Assembly (NCBI GenBank): GCA_049509675.1
Contig: JBEKZQ010000020.1
Coordinates: forward strand, 1-24,191
DNA from: JBEKZQ01 sp049509675
GTDB lineage: Bacteria > Planctomycetota > Planctomycetia > Pirellulales > Thermoguttaceae
Reading direction: 5' to 3'
Length of the DNA: 24,191 bases
Shown here: piece after piece, positions 7,258 through 14,571 of the stretch
How positions within the stretch are numbered: position 1 is the first letter of the stretch
How the letters are laid out: every line of letters starts with the position of its first letter
Notes under the pieces: model-generated
Seen by the model: the letters and a program-made list of their open reading frames with translations, nothing else
Told to the model about the DNA's origin: nothing
The model's database searches: none
Made by a program: the position numbers and the translations under genes

Positions 7258-8937
7258 TCACTCCGGCAGCGGCTGACCCCTGGTCTCCGGGGCGAAGGGC
7301 AACACCAACAGCCCGACCAAAAAAGTGCCGCACATCGTGACCCCGGCATAACGCATCGGCTCGCCTTGGCCGGCATAGACCACGCTTGTCAACAGACCGA
7401 GGGCCGAGGGCCCCAAGGCCGCCACGTAGCGGCCGATGTTGTAGCAAAACGACGTGCCCGTGCTCCGCAGCCGCGTGGGAAACAATTCGGCGAAGTAAAT
7501 GGCGTAGCCGCCGAAGAGCAGGAACTGGCAAAAGCCCATCGTGGGCACCATCCAATACACCTGCGTAGGCCGGCTCATCCACAAGAACGCCATGGCGGTC
7601 GCCAGTCCGGCCAGCACGAAGGAGATGGCGAAGGCCGGCTTGCGGCCGATCCGCGCCGTCACGCGGCTGAAGGTGTAGACGCCGCAGAAGGCGCCCAGGT
7701 TGAAGAGGATCGAGGTGATGCTCGCCCACCACCGCACCTTGCCGTTGATTTCGGCCTGGCGGGCGGCGATGTGCGCGACGTGGGCCGCACATTGCTCCGG
7801 CGCGTCGGCCGGACCGGCCAGGTACTCGGCCCGCCGGGCCCGCTGTTGGGGCGACTGGGGATCCAGCGAGTGATCGAGCGCGTCCAGAACGGCGGCGGAC
7901 GACACCGTCTTGCCGGCCGCACGCAGCTCGAGCGCCTTGGCGTAGAGCAGTTGCGCATTCTTATCGCCAGGCTCCAGGCCCAACAGGCCCTTGGGATCCA
8001 CCTTCTTCGCACCGGCCAGGACCTTGTCGAAGCACTCCGGCGATGCGGTCACCGAGCGGACGAATTGCCGATCCATCTGGGCCTCGCCGCGGTCGCGAGC
8101 CTCCTGCTGGTACACCTTGCGGAAGATCGACTGGTTCAAGTCGATGCTGAAAAATCCGATGCCCCACAGGCCGATGACGCCGGAGGAGGCCAAGAGCAGG
8201 CCCACGATGGCGTTGCGGCGCCAGCGCGGCACGCCGAACAGTTCGGCCAGCGAGCCGGCCTTCTTGCCGCCGCCCTGGGCCACCGCCTTCTGCCAGCTTT
8301 CCGGCTCTTTCAGCCGCCGCATGACGACCACCGCCAGCAGCGCGGGCAGGATGCCCAGGGAAAACATCCAGCGCCAGGCGACACCCTGGCCCACCAGCCC
8401 GTGTTTCTCCAACTGGCCGAAGCCCATGACGCACAAGGCCGCCGTAACGTTGGCCAGCGTGGAGAAGGCCTGGAGCATGCCCAGCGCGTGCGGCCGGGCC
8501 GCGGCGGGCATGGTTTCGGCCACCAGCGACACGCCCACGGCAAACTGCCCGCCCACGCCCAGCCCGGTCAGAAACTGGTACAACATGAAGTCGTAGACGC
8601 TGTACGACAGGCTGATCAGGCCGGTGAAGACCGAGAACATGAGGATCGTCAGGACCATGGTCTTGGCCCGGCCCAGCCGATCGCCCAGGATGCCGAAAAT
8701 AATCCCGCCGGTGGCCCAGCCGATCATCAACACCGAGGTGGCGATGCCGGTGTACTGCTCCACGCGCGGGTCGCCCGGCTCGACGGCCAGCAGCCGGGTG
8801 AAGGCGTCCTTGCGGTTCAAAGCGAACATCTGTTGGTTGAAGCAATCGAAGGCCCAGCCCAGCGTGCAGACCACCAGCACGAACCAGTGGTAGCGATTCA
8901 ACTCGCGGAACCAGGGACGCACAACTTCACTTGTCAT
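7258..8937 (-). CDS. Major facilitator superfamily transporter with a large central soluble insertion
   Basis: 559 residues from the ATG at 8937, preceded by GGAGGAGAG. The first half has six helices, with the MFS motif A (GDRLGRAKTM, 85-94) between helices 2 and 3. After a helix near 243-262 comes a soluble stretch of about 130 residues (about 271-403: charged, with two Cys). Hydrophobic helices then resume (ITSILFNLGAFCGVYTF) with a second motif-A-like segment, RIGRKPA (429-435). Usual MFS proteins are 400-450 residues, so this insertion explains the extra length. The start FDCFNQQMFALNRKDAF suggests the metabolite/aromatic-acid porter group, but the substrate is unknown. It is the last gene of the metG-aroH operon, and the sequence before its start has been rearranged by a palindromic element. 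Confidence 0.87.
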   Translation of the reverse strand: MTSEVVRPWFRELNRYHWFVLVVCTLGWAFDCFNQQMFALNRKDAFTRLLAVEPGDPRVEQYTGIATSVLMIGWATGGIIFGILGDRLGRAKTMVLTILMFSVFTGLISLSYSVYDFMLYQFLTGLGVGGQFAVGVSLVAETMPAAARPHALGMLQAFSTLANVTAALCVMGFGQLEKHGLVGQGVAWRWMFSLGILPALLAVVVMRRLKEPESWQKAVAQGGGKKAGSLAELFGVPRWRRNAIVGLLLASSGVIGLWGIGFFSIDLNQSIFRKVYQQEARDRGEAQMDRQFVRSVTASPECFDKVLAGAKKVDPKGLLGLEPGDKNAQLLYAKALELRAAGKTVSSAAVLDALDHSLDPQSPQQRARRAEYLAGPADAPEQCAAHVAHIAARQAEINGKVRWWASITSILFNLGAFCGVYTFSRVTARIGRKPAFAISFVLAGLATAMAFLWMSRPTQVYWMVPTMGFCQFLLFGGYAIYFAELFPTRLRSTGTSFCYNIGRYVAALGPSALGLLTSVVYAGQGEPMRYAGVTMCGTFLVGLLVLPFAPETRGQPLPE

Positions 8938-9083
8938 CGCTCGCCTCTCCTCCGCCTGCCGGGGTGCCACGGTTGGCTTGCCCAACCGTGCTGCCGACAC
9001 TGCTGGACGAGCCAGCAGTGGCACCCGATCCCGACAGCGCACGGGATTTACTTGTCATCGCTCGCCTCTCCTCCGCCTGCCGG
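8929..9083. repeat. 34-bp perfect direct repeats flanking a palindromic element
   Basis: Positions 8929-8962 and 9050-9083 are identical over 34 bases. The first copy holds the ribosome site and start codon of the MFS gene. The second copy encodes the last 11 residues (PAGGGEASDDK) of the chorismate mutase. The 87 bases between them contain the 65-bp palindromic element. In the first copy the aroH frame would end at the TGA inside ATGACAAGTGA, so the two genes probably overlapped before the insertion. Confidence 0.93.
8962..9026. repeat. 65-bp double-hairpin palindromic element, copy A
   Basis: Outer stem GGGTGC (8962-8967) / GCACCC (9021-9026). Inside lie two perfect 9-bp hairpins: CACGGTTGG/CCAACCGTG with a five-base loop, and CACTGCTGG/CCAGCAGTG with loop ACGAG. 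The whole can fold as a three-way junction. It is 62/65 identical to the copy inside murG at 19372-19436. A further short inverted repeat (ATCCCG...CGGGAT, to 9047) follows and may belong to the element. Confidence 0.92.
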
Positions 9084-9509
9084 TTTCGCTTCGCGCTGCA
9101 GATTTGCGCCGATCCAACGTTCCAACTCGTCCCAGTCGACGGGCGGCAACTCTTTGCGGTCGGGCCGCAGACGGACCGCCTCCTTGACATAAACGTGGAC
9201 GATCTCCCCGGCGGTCTTCTCCGTGTTCCAATGCACCAGGACGCGGATGCAGTGCCGCAGCGAGCCGGGCACGTCCAGCTCGTTGTTGCACATCAGCGCC
9301 ACGTCGAACCAGCCCAACTGCCGCGCCGCCAGGGCGGGAAACTCGGCGTCCAGGTCGTGGGTCGTGGAGAAGACGGCGCTGGCAACGTCGTCGGCGTGAA
9401 TGTCGTTCTCGCGAATCAACAGCGCCAACAACTCCCGCGTTGCCTTGAGAATGTCCTCGCGGCTATTGGAATCGGCGGTCGTCGCTCCCCGCACCCCACG
9501 GCAAAACAT
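9048..9509 (-). CDS. aroH: Chorismate mutase, monofunctional AroH type
   Basis: 153 residues. It should convert chorismate to prephenate, the branch point to phenylalanine and tyrosine, in the cytoplasm. The N-terminus CRGVRGATTADSNS matches the RGIRGATT opening of Bacillus subtilis AroH (family knowledge). Residues expected in the trimeric active site are visible: Arg7, Cys74, Glu77 (NNELDV), Arg89 (CIRVLV), Tyr107 and the RLRPD around 113-117. Compared with the roughly 127-residue B. subtilis enzyme it has about 28 extra C-terminal residues, the last 11 of which lie in a repeat copied from the next gene's start region. GGAGAG precedes the ATG. It lies between metG and an MFS gene, all on the minus strand. 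Confidence 0.93.
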   Translation of the reverse strand: MFCRGVRGATTADSNSREDILKATRELLALLIRENDIHADDVASAVFSTTHDLDAEFPALAARQLGWFDVALMCNNELDVPGSLRHCIRVLVHWNTEKTAGEIVHVYVKEAVRLRPDRKELPPVDWDELERWIGANLQREAKPAGGGEASDDK

Positions 9510-9648
9510 CTTTCGCTCTCCAGTATGACAAGGCTGCGGGTGCCACTGGCTTGCCAGTGCCCTGCTCTCTGTCACTTCTTGCCGTATCAAACCGCCGAAA
9601 GAGCACGGGCAAGCCCGTGCCACCCGACCAGCAAGACATCTTTTCGCT
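9501..9648. repeat. Near-identical 17/18-bp direct repeats flanking a second palindromic element
   Basis: 9501-9517 (GCAAAACATCTTTCGCT) and 9631-9648 (GCAAGACATCTTTTCGCT) differ by one substitution and one added T. On the minus strand the first holds the ribosome-site edge and start codon of aroH, and the second lies at the metG stop codon as a relic start (ATG TCT TGC). The palindromic element 9538-9625 lies between them. Confidence 0.8.
9538..9625. repeat. 88-bp double-hairpin palindromic element, related to copy A
   Basis: Outer stem GGGTG (9538-9542) / CACCC (9621-9625). Inner hairpins are CACTGG/CCAGTG (9544-9559, loop CTTG) and GCACGGGC/GCCCGTGC (9603-9620). It shares its boundaries and CTTG/CAAG-type loops with the 65-bp elements, but the hairpin stems differ and the centre (9560-9602) is longer. 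It fills most of the metG-aroH gap. Confidence 0.82.
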
Positions 9649-11686
9649 AATGCACGCGCTGTCCCGGCTTGGCGCCGGAGTCCGGGGCGAGCAGGTAGAT
9701 CTCGTTGTCGCCGCCGGCCGCTACGATCATTCCTTCGCTGATGCCGAATTTCATCTTCCGCGGGGCCAGATTGGCGGCGCAGATCACCAGCCGGCCCACG
9801 AGCTGTTGCGGCTGGTAGACGGCCTTGATGCCGGCAAAGACGGTCAGTCGATGCGCGCCGCCCAGGCCGAGGGTCAGCTTGAGCAATTTCTTGGCCGCGG
9901 GCACGTCCTGGGCGTCCAGCACGCGGGCGACCCGCAAGTCGATCTTCGAGAACTCGTCGAAGCTGATCTCGGCGGCCAGCGGCTCGGACTGAAGCGGTGC
10001 GTCGCTGTCGGTTTCGGCCGGCGGCGCTTCCGTTTCCGCCTCCGGCTCGGTGCTGGCCGAAATCATGGCATCCACCTTCTGCCGCTCCACCCGCCGCATC
10101 AGGTGCCGGAAGCGGCCTACCTTCGTGCCCAAGAGCGGCTGCTGCGATTGCTGCCAAGCGGTAATCGGCTCGCCCAAGAGCACGCCCACTTGCCGGGCCA
10201 TTTCGGGCAGCACGGGTGAGAGATAAACGGCCAGTTGGCGAAACAGGTTCAGCCCAATGGTCGAGACGTCCTGGAGCAGCTTGGCCTTGCCGGGGTCCTT
10301 GGCCAGCTTCCACGGCTCCATGCGGTCGACGAAACGGTTGGCCCGATCGCCGGCCGCCAGGATGTCGCGCATGGCCCGGGCGAAGTCGCCTTCCTCATAG
10401 GCCCTGGCGATCGCCTGACCATCGATAGCCGCCGCCTCGAAGAGCTTCCCGGTATCCAGGTAGTGCGGGTACTCGGCGGCCAGGCCGGTCGCTTCCACGA
10501 AGCCCGCGCTGCGGCTGGCCAGGTTGATCACGTTGCCCACCATGTCGGCGTTCACCTTGGCCGCGAACTCGTCCAGGCTCAGATCGAGGTCGTCGACGCC
10601 GGGCCCCAATTTCGAGGCGTAATAATAGCGCAAATAGGCCGGGTCGAGATGCTCCAGGTACGTCGCCGCACGGATGAAGGTCCCCCTGGACTTCGACATT
10701 TTCTGGCCGTTGACCGTGAGAAAGCCGTGGATGTGGACTTTCTTGGGCAGCGCGAAGCCGGCCGTCTTGAGCATCGCCGGCCAGAACAGCGTGTGGAAAT
10801 AGGTGATGTCCTTGCCGATGAAGTGATGGATCTCCGTGTCCGCACTGCGCCACCAGTCGGCGACCGTTTCGCCGTGCCGATCGCACCACTGGCGGGTGGA
10901 GGCGATATAGCCGATCGGCGCGTCGAACCACACGTACCAATAGTTGCCGGGACTGTCGGGAATCTCGAAGCCGAAGTACGGGGCCGGCCGCGATACGTCC
11001 CAATCGCGCAGCGGCTCGCTCAGAAAATGCCCCTGCAGATAATTGGCGATCTCCGACTGCAGCGCCCCGCTGGTGACCCACTGGGCCAGGAAATCGTGCA
11101 GCCGCTCGATGTTGATGAACAAGTGGCTGGCCGTCCGCACCTCCGGCCGGGCGCCCGAGAGGGTGCTGACCGGATCGATCAGGTCGCTGGGACTATAGTG
11201 CCGGCCGCAGTGGTCGCAGCTATCGCCATATTGATTCGGCGAGCGGCATTCCGGATTGGGGCACGTCCCCCTGACAAAACGGTCGGCCAAAAAGGTGCCG
11301 GCCACCGCATCGTACAGTTGCGTGACCTCCTGCTGGCTGACCAGGTCGGCGCGGCGCAGGGCGGCCCAGATCTCCCCGCAATACGCGCGGTTCTCCGCAC
11401 TGTGGGTGCTGCCGTAGTTGTCGAACTCGATCTGGAAGCCGTGGAAATCGTCCTCGTGCGACTTCTGCATCCGCGCGATCAGGTCTTCTTCGCCAGTCAC
11501 CTCCTGCCGGGCGCGGATCATGATGGCCGTGCCGTGCGTGTCGTCGGCACATACATACACGCAGCGGCGGCCCATCAGTTTCTGGAACCGCACCCAGATG
11601 TCGGTCTGCAAATACTCGACCAGGTGTCCCAGGTGGATCGGGCCGTTGGCGTACGGCAGGGCGCTGGTGACGAGGATGCGTCGCAT
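9647..11686 (-). CDS. metG: Methionine-tRNA ligase (MetRS), with C-terminal tRNA-binding domain
   Basis: 679 residues from the ATG at 11686; a TTG six codons upstream is possible but has no visible ribosome site. The enzyme charges tRNA-Met. The class I HIGH motif appears as HLGH (18-21) and the KMSKS loop is exact (329-333). A zinc site C-x4-C...C-x2-C (Cys142, 147, 157 and 160, including NQYGDSCDHCG) matches the E. coli-type enzyme. The anticodon-binding helical domain follows, then an acidic linker (EPEAETEAPPAETDSD), then an EMAP-II/OB-fold tRNA-binding domain (about 578-679, starting FDEFSKIDLRVARV). Length and order are typical of the dimeric long form. It belongs to the minus-strand operon, with aroH next after a palindromic element. 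Confidence 0.98.
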   Translation of the reverse strand: MRRILVTSALPYANGPIHLGHLVEYLQTDIWVRFQKLMGRRCVYVCADDTHGTAIMIRARQEVTGEEDLIARMQKSHEDDFHGFQIEFDNYGSTHSAENRAYCGEIWAALRRADLVSQQEVTQLYDAVAGTFLADRFVRGTCPNPECRSPNQYGDSCDHCGRHYSPSDLIDPVSTLSGARPEVRTASHLFINIERLHDFLAQWVTSGALQSEIANYLQGHFLSEPLRDWDVSRPAPYFGFEIPDSPGNYWYVWFDAPIGYIASTRQWCDRHGETVADWWRSADTEIHHFIGKDITYFHTLFWPAMLKTAGFALPKKVHIHGFLTVNGQKMSKSRGTFIRAATYLEHLDPAYLRYYYASKLGPGVDDLDLSLDEFAAKVNADMVGNVINLASRSAGFVEATGLAAEYPHYLDTGKLFEAAAIDGQAIARAYEEGDFARAMRDILAAGDRANRFVDRMEPWKLAKDPGKAKLLQDVSTIGLNLFRQLAVYLSPVLPEMARQVGVLLGEPITAWQQSQQPLLGTKVGRFRHLMRRVERQKVDAMISASTEPEAETEAPPAETDSDAPLQSEPLAAEISFDEFSKIDLRVARVLDAQDVPAAKKLLKLTLGLGGAHRLTVFAGIKAVYQPQQLVGRLVICAANLAPRKMKFGISEGMIVAAGGDNEIYLLAPDSGAKPGQRVH

Positions 11687-11736
11687 GGCAGGGGGTCTCG
11701 GCAATGGAGCGTGGCAAAGCGGCTAATTCTAAAGCA

Positions 11737-11761
11737 TAAGCTCTTTGCAAGCAAGGGCTTA
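11737..11761 (-). terminator. Imperfect hairpin at the end of the receiver-like gene
   Basis: On either strand this folds with a TAAGC/GCTTA stem and a further six pairs (one G-T), separated by one bulged base. On the minus strand it begins at the stop codon of the receiver-like gene and is followed by TGCTTTAGAATT, which has only a few T residues. It may attenuate transcription before metG, but the evidence is weak. Confidence 0.35.
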
Positions 11762-12586
11762 CACTATATGCCACAGCAAATCGCTCGCCATCAACGGTTT
11801 GGAGAGCACGGCCGCCGCGCCGTGGGCCTGGGCTTGCTCGACATCTTCGGCGCGGGGAAAATCCAACAAGGCGATGACCGGCGCCGGGGCCACGGCGGCT
11901 ACCATCCGCCGCAACTGATCGAGTTCCGCCTCGCTGCATTGCGAACCGTCGAAGACCGCGATCCGCGCGCCCCGCACGCGACCCGCACGGGGCGGCCGCA
12001 GCCAGACGGTCGCATAACCGTGCCGGCGGAACAACTCGCAGAGCCAGTCCTCCATGGCCCAGGACCGCGTCCACAGCGCCGCCAGCCCCCGCCCCTGCAC
12101 CGCCTTCCCAGCTATGTGGCCAGACTGCCGATCATCGACTACATCGGCAATAACATCGAGCAAGATGCGTTCCTCTTCGGTCGCGGTGACCGGAAGAGAC
12201 CAGGTCGACCCGCGGCCGGTACACAAGCGGCGCAACTCGCGCCGGGCCCGGACCGGCCATTGGTGCCAATAGATGCGCAGCACCCCCGGCCAGGGCTTTC
12301 CGCTGCGCATCTCGCCTTCGCACCAGCTTCCCGCCAGAGCCACCATGCGTGCTACGGGCGCCAACCGCCGCAGGTGCTGGATCTGGGCTTGCGAAAACTG
12401 GCCGGGATAGGCCAAGGCCACGACGATCACGTCGGCCACGCGGCCGCGGCTGAGCCAGTCGACGGCCGCAGCGCTGTCGCCGACGGCCGTCAGCCGGCCA
12501 AGCGAATCCAGGATGGCGCGGGCGCGGCGAAACTCCGGCCGCTTCGTATCGCCCACCAAGAGGATCTTCATAGGCTCGGCTGACAT
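11759..12586 (-). CDS. Protein with two degenerate receiver-like domains; putative regulator
   Basis: 275 residues; the ATG at 12586 is two bases after the stop of the upstream regulator, and a second ATG at 12571 (MKILLVGD) is also possible. The first region (about 6-95, MKILLVGDTKRPEF...DVIVVALAYPGQ) has the strand-helix pattern of a response-regulator receiver, but the usual phospho-acceptor Asp is replaced in DVIVVALAY. A basic Trp-rich middle follows. The end (about 190-275, RIAVFDGSQCSE...VIALLDF...AAAVLSKPL) again looks receiver-like, with an Asp and the conserved Lys-Pro. I infer a regulatory partner of the HTH-IIA protein, because the two genes are almost fused. No DNA-binding motif is visible. 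The family assignment is tentative. Confidence 0.68.
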   Translation of the reverse strand: MSAEPMKILLVGDTKRPEFRRARAILDSLGRLTAVGDSAAAVDWLSRGRVADVIVVALAYPGQFSQAQIQHLRRLAPVARMVALAGSWCEGEMRSGKPWPGVLRIYWHQWPVRARRELRRLCTGRGSTWSLPVTATEEERILLDVIADVVDDRQSGHIAGKAVQGRGLAALWTRSWAMEDWLCELFRRHGYATVWLRPPRAGRVRGARIAVFDGSQCSEAELDQLRRMVAAVAPAPVIALLDFPRAEDVEQAQAHGAAAVLSKPLMASDLLWHIV

Positions 12587-12588
12587 TC

Positions 12589-13296
12589 TTATGGCAATTC
12601 GGCCTCCGTATCCATGATCAATTGCCGCGCGGCCTGGGCGTCCGGCGCTTCGCGCAAGGCGGCCAGAAAGCCGTTGACGGTGAGGATGCGGCTCAGCCGG
12701 GCCAGCGTCCGCAAATGGCCGCCGTCTTCGGTCGAGCAGATGAGGAAGAAGACATCGGTCATCGGCACGTCGGAGCCGAACGGGATGCCGTTGCTGGTTC
12801 GCCCCAGGGCCAACACGGGCAGGTCCAGAATGTTCGCCATGGGCCGCCGCGGGTGCAGCAGGGCCACGCCGTTTTCCAAGGCCGTGCTCAGCATCTGTTC
12901 GCGCGAGCGGACCGCCTCGGCCATGGCCTGGGGGTCCCACAACCGGCCGGTCCGCGCCGCCAGTTGCACCATCGAATCGATGACCGAGTTCCGCGTTCGG
13001 GCAGGCAGGGGAATGGCAATTGCCGGCAGCGGCAGCAGCTCGGCTATCGACACGTGTTCCCGCTGTTCTTCGGGCGCGGAGCGCTCCAGCGCGCTCTCCA
13101 CCTTGATCAGGCCCTCTTCGTCCGACAGGCCGATCCTCTGCTCCAGCCAGTGATGGACGTCGGCCCTGGCGAAGCGCCATTGGCCCGCCACCTTGCGGCC
13201 CGGCAATTTACCGCGCTCCGCCAGCCGGCCCACCTGGTCGGGGGTCAAGTGCAAGTAGCGGGCGAGGCTCGCCAGATCGAAGTCGCTGTGTGGCAT
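12589..13296 (-). CDS. Helix-turn-helix protein with PTS EIIA (PtsN-like) domain
   Basis: 235 residues. The N-terminal part (about 8-55, LARYLHLTPDQVGRLAERGK...VHHW) is an excisionase/MerR-type winged helix that should bind DNA. A linker leads to a PTS EIIA-2 domain (about 85-230). The candidate phosphorylated His is His148 in GVALLHPRRP, matching the GIAIPHG site of PtsN, and the downstream DVFFLICSTEDGGHLRTLARLSRIL is typical of this fold. No other PTS genes are in the window, so it is more likely a regulator that senses phosphorylation or a ligand than a sugar transporter. It is the first gene of a tight pair with the receiver-like protein, upstream of metG. Confidence 0.88.
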   Translation of the reverse strand: MPHSDFDLASLARYLHLTPDQVGRLAERGKLPGRKVAGQWRFARADVHHWLEQRIGLSDEEGLIKVESALERSAPEEQREHVSIAELLPLPAIAIPLPARTRNSVIDSMVQLAARTGRLWDPQAMAEAVRSREQMLSTALENGVALLHPRRPMANILDLPVLALGRTSNGIPFGSDVPMTDVFFLICSTEDGGHLRTLARLSRILTVNGFLAALREAPDAQAARQLIMDTEAELP

Positions 13297-13411
13297 GACG
13301 CCTATGTTCGCTCATTGCCGGGCGTTTGTCCAGTAGCGGCTTGTGGCGCAAAGGTAGCAGGCACACTCCGTGGCTGTGGATCCCCTTGCCCCCGAACGCT
13401 TGCGGCCCCAA

Positions 13412-14347
13412 TCACTTCAGCGACTGCACGAACTGGCAAATCTGTTCATAATACTGGGGCCCGTGCGCGTCATTATGGTCGCCGCCGGGGATGAGGATGA
13501 ACTTCTTGGGCTCGTTGGCCGCCGCGAACAAGCGCTCGGCCGAAGCCAAGGGAACGATCGTGTCGCAATCGCCATGGCTTTGCAGCAGCGGACCGTGATA
13601 GTTGCGGATCCGTGCGGCGGAGTTCAGCCGCGTACGCATGAACAGACGGACCGGCAGCCAGGGGAAGTGATAGGCCGCGACCTCCGGCAGCGAGGCGAAG
13701 CTGTTCTCGACGATCAGTCCGCGCGCGCCGTCGGCGGCCAGATCGACCGCCACGGCGCCGCCGATCGATTCGCCCATCAAGACGATCTGCTCCGCGGGAA
13801 TGTTTTCGCGCCGGGCAAGCCAGGTGCGGGCTGCCCGCGCATCGGCAAGGATGCCCTGTCCGGTCGGCTTTCCGCCGCTGCGGCCATAGCCGCGGTAATC
13901 GAAGGCCAGCACGGAAACGCCCACGCGGTCGTGCAGCGCGCGGAGCACGTCGGCGCGATGGGTCACGTTGCCCGCATTGCCGTGGGCGAAGAGCACCACC
14001 GCGCGAGGATGCTCGTGGGGCACGTGCCAGCCGTGGATCCGCACGCCGTCGGCCGCCTCGAACCAGGCGTCTTCGACCTGCAAGCCCGACGGATGCCAAT
14101 CGTCGGCAGCCGTGGAGAACGGGACGAAGATCAGCGATTCTTCCAGCCACATCATAACGAGGATGATAACGAGGTAAGCGACCAGGGCGACGCGCGTCAC
14201 CCGCCGCACGCTCTTGAGCCAGCCCCGCGGGCGTAACGGGCGGGGCTTCTCGGACCGGTCCCCTCTCCCCTGGCGGGAGCGACCACCGGCGCGGTGCCCG
14301 AGGGTTCGGGAGACGGATTGCCTCTCGATTGCCGATTTCCAAAACAT
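13412..14347 (-). CDS. Alpha/beta hydrolase, membrane-anchored (BEM46/YfhR/ABHD13-like)
   Basis: About 311 residues from the ATG at 14347. One membrane helix (VALVAYLVIILVMMWLEESLIFVP) is followed by the hydrolase fold. The oxyanion-region motif is LFAHGNAGN, the nucleophile elbow is GESIGG (Ser), the acid is probably Asp in HGDCDTIVP, and the catalytic His is in PGGDHNDAH. These are the landmarks of the BEM46-like serine hydrolase group; the substrate is unknown (lipid or peptide esterase, or thioesterase). The first 45 residues are basic and derived from repeat-like DNA, so a GTG at 14209 or 14200, just before the helix, is a plausible true start. It precedes the HTH-IIA gene by 115 bp on the same strand. 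Confidence 0.86.
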   Translation of the reverse strand: MFWKSAIERQSVSRTLGHRAGGRSRQGRGDRSEKPRPLRPRGWLKSVRRVTRVALVAYLVIILVMMWLEESLIFVPFSTAADDWHPSGLQVEDAWFEAADGVRIHGWHVPHEHPRAVVLFAHGNAGNVTHRADVLRALHDRVGVSVLAFDYRGYGRSGGKPTGQGILADARAARTWLARRENIPAEQIVLMGESIGGAVAVDLAADGARGLIVENSFASLPEVAAYHFPWLPVRLFMRTRLNSAARIRNYHGPLLQSHGDCDTIVPLASAERLFAAANEPKKFILIPGGDHNDAHGPQYYEQICQFVQSLK

Positions 14348-14361
14348 CCCCTCACCCCCGG

Positions 14362-14386
14362 CCCCTCTCCCGCGAGGGGAGAGGGG
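14362..14386. repeat. Hairpin CCCCTCTCCC / GGGAGAGGGG
   Basis: Perfect 10-bp arms (14362-14371 and 14377-14386) with loop GCGAG, just upstream of the hydrolase start. The same arm sequence occurs at 17655-17677 with a different loop. Together with the neighbouring CCCCTCACCCCCGGCC it resembles a widespread intergenic repeat. The rest of the 14348-14571 gap holds the murE promoter and a small CATCGCT/AGCGATG inverted repeat (14460-14477). Confidence 0.85.
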
Positions 14387-14489
14387 AGTGATCGACGGAC
14401 AGCCGTTGCCGCCCCCATGATACACGCGGGAGGAATCGACGAAAAGCGCCCCGTCCGAGCATCGCTGGTGAGCGATGGCAAATTCCGCC

Positions 14490-14517
14490 TTGACAGGCGG
14501 GCCGAAATCGGCACAAT
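14490..14517 (+). promoter_or_regulatory. sigma70-like promoter of the mur operon
   Basis: TTGACA (14490-14495), a 16-base spacer and CACAAT (14512-14517, 4 of 6 matches to TATAAT). It lies 54 bases before the chosen murE start and on the same strand. Confidence 0.5.
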
Positions 14518-14571
14518 CCGGCGACCACATCCAATTCATCCATCCGCACGTTGGCACCGAGGCCACAAGTC

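Noticed and set aside
8962..9026. tRNA or structured RNA gene, because the element folds as a branched structure
   Set aside because: It has no tRNA consensus bases, anticodon arm or CCA, and an almost identical copy lies inside a coding region.
7366..9192. 608-codon open frame opposite the MFS gene
   Set aside because: Antisense shadow of a high-GC gene; rich in His, Arg and Gln without domains. The minus-strand frame has helices, motifs and a ribosome site.
10235..12583. 782-codon open frame opposite metG and the receiver-like gene
   Set aside because: Antisense shadow spanning two real genes; no recognisable motif.
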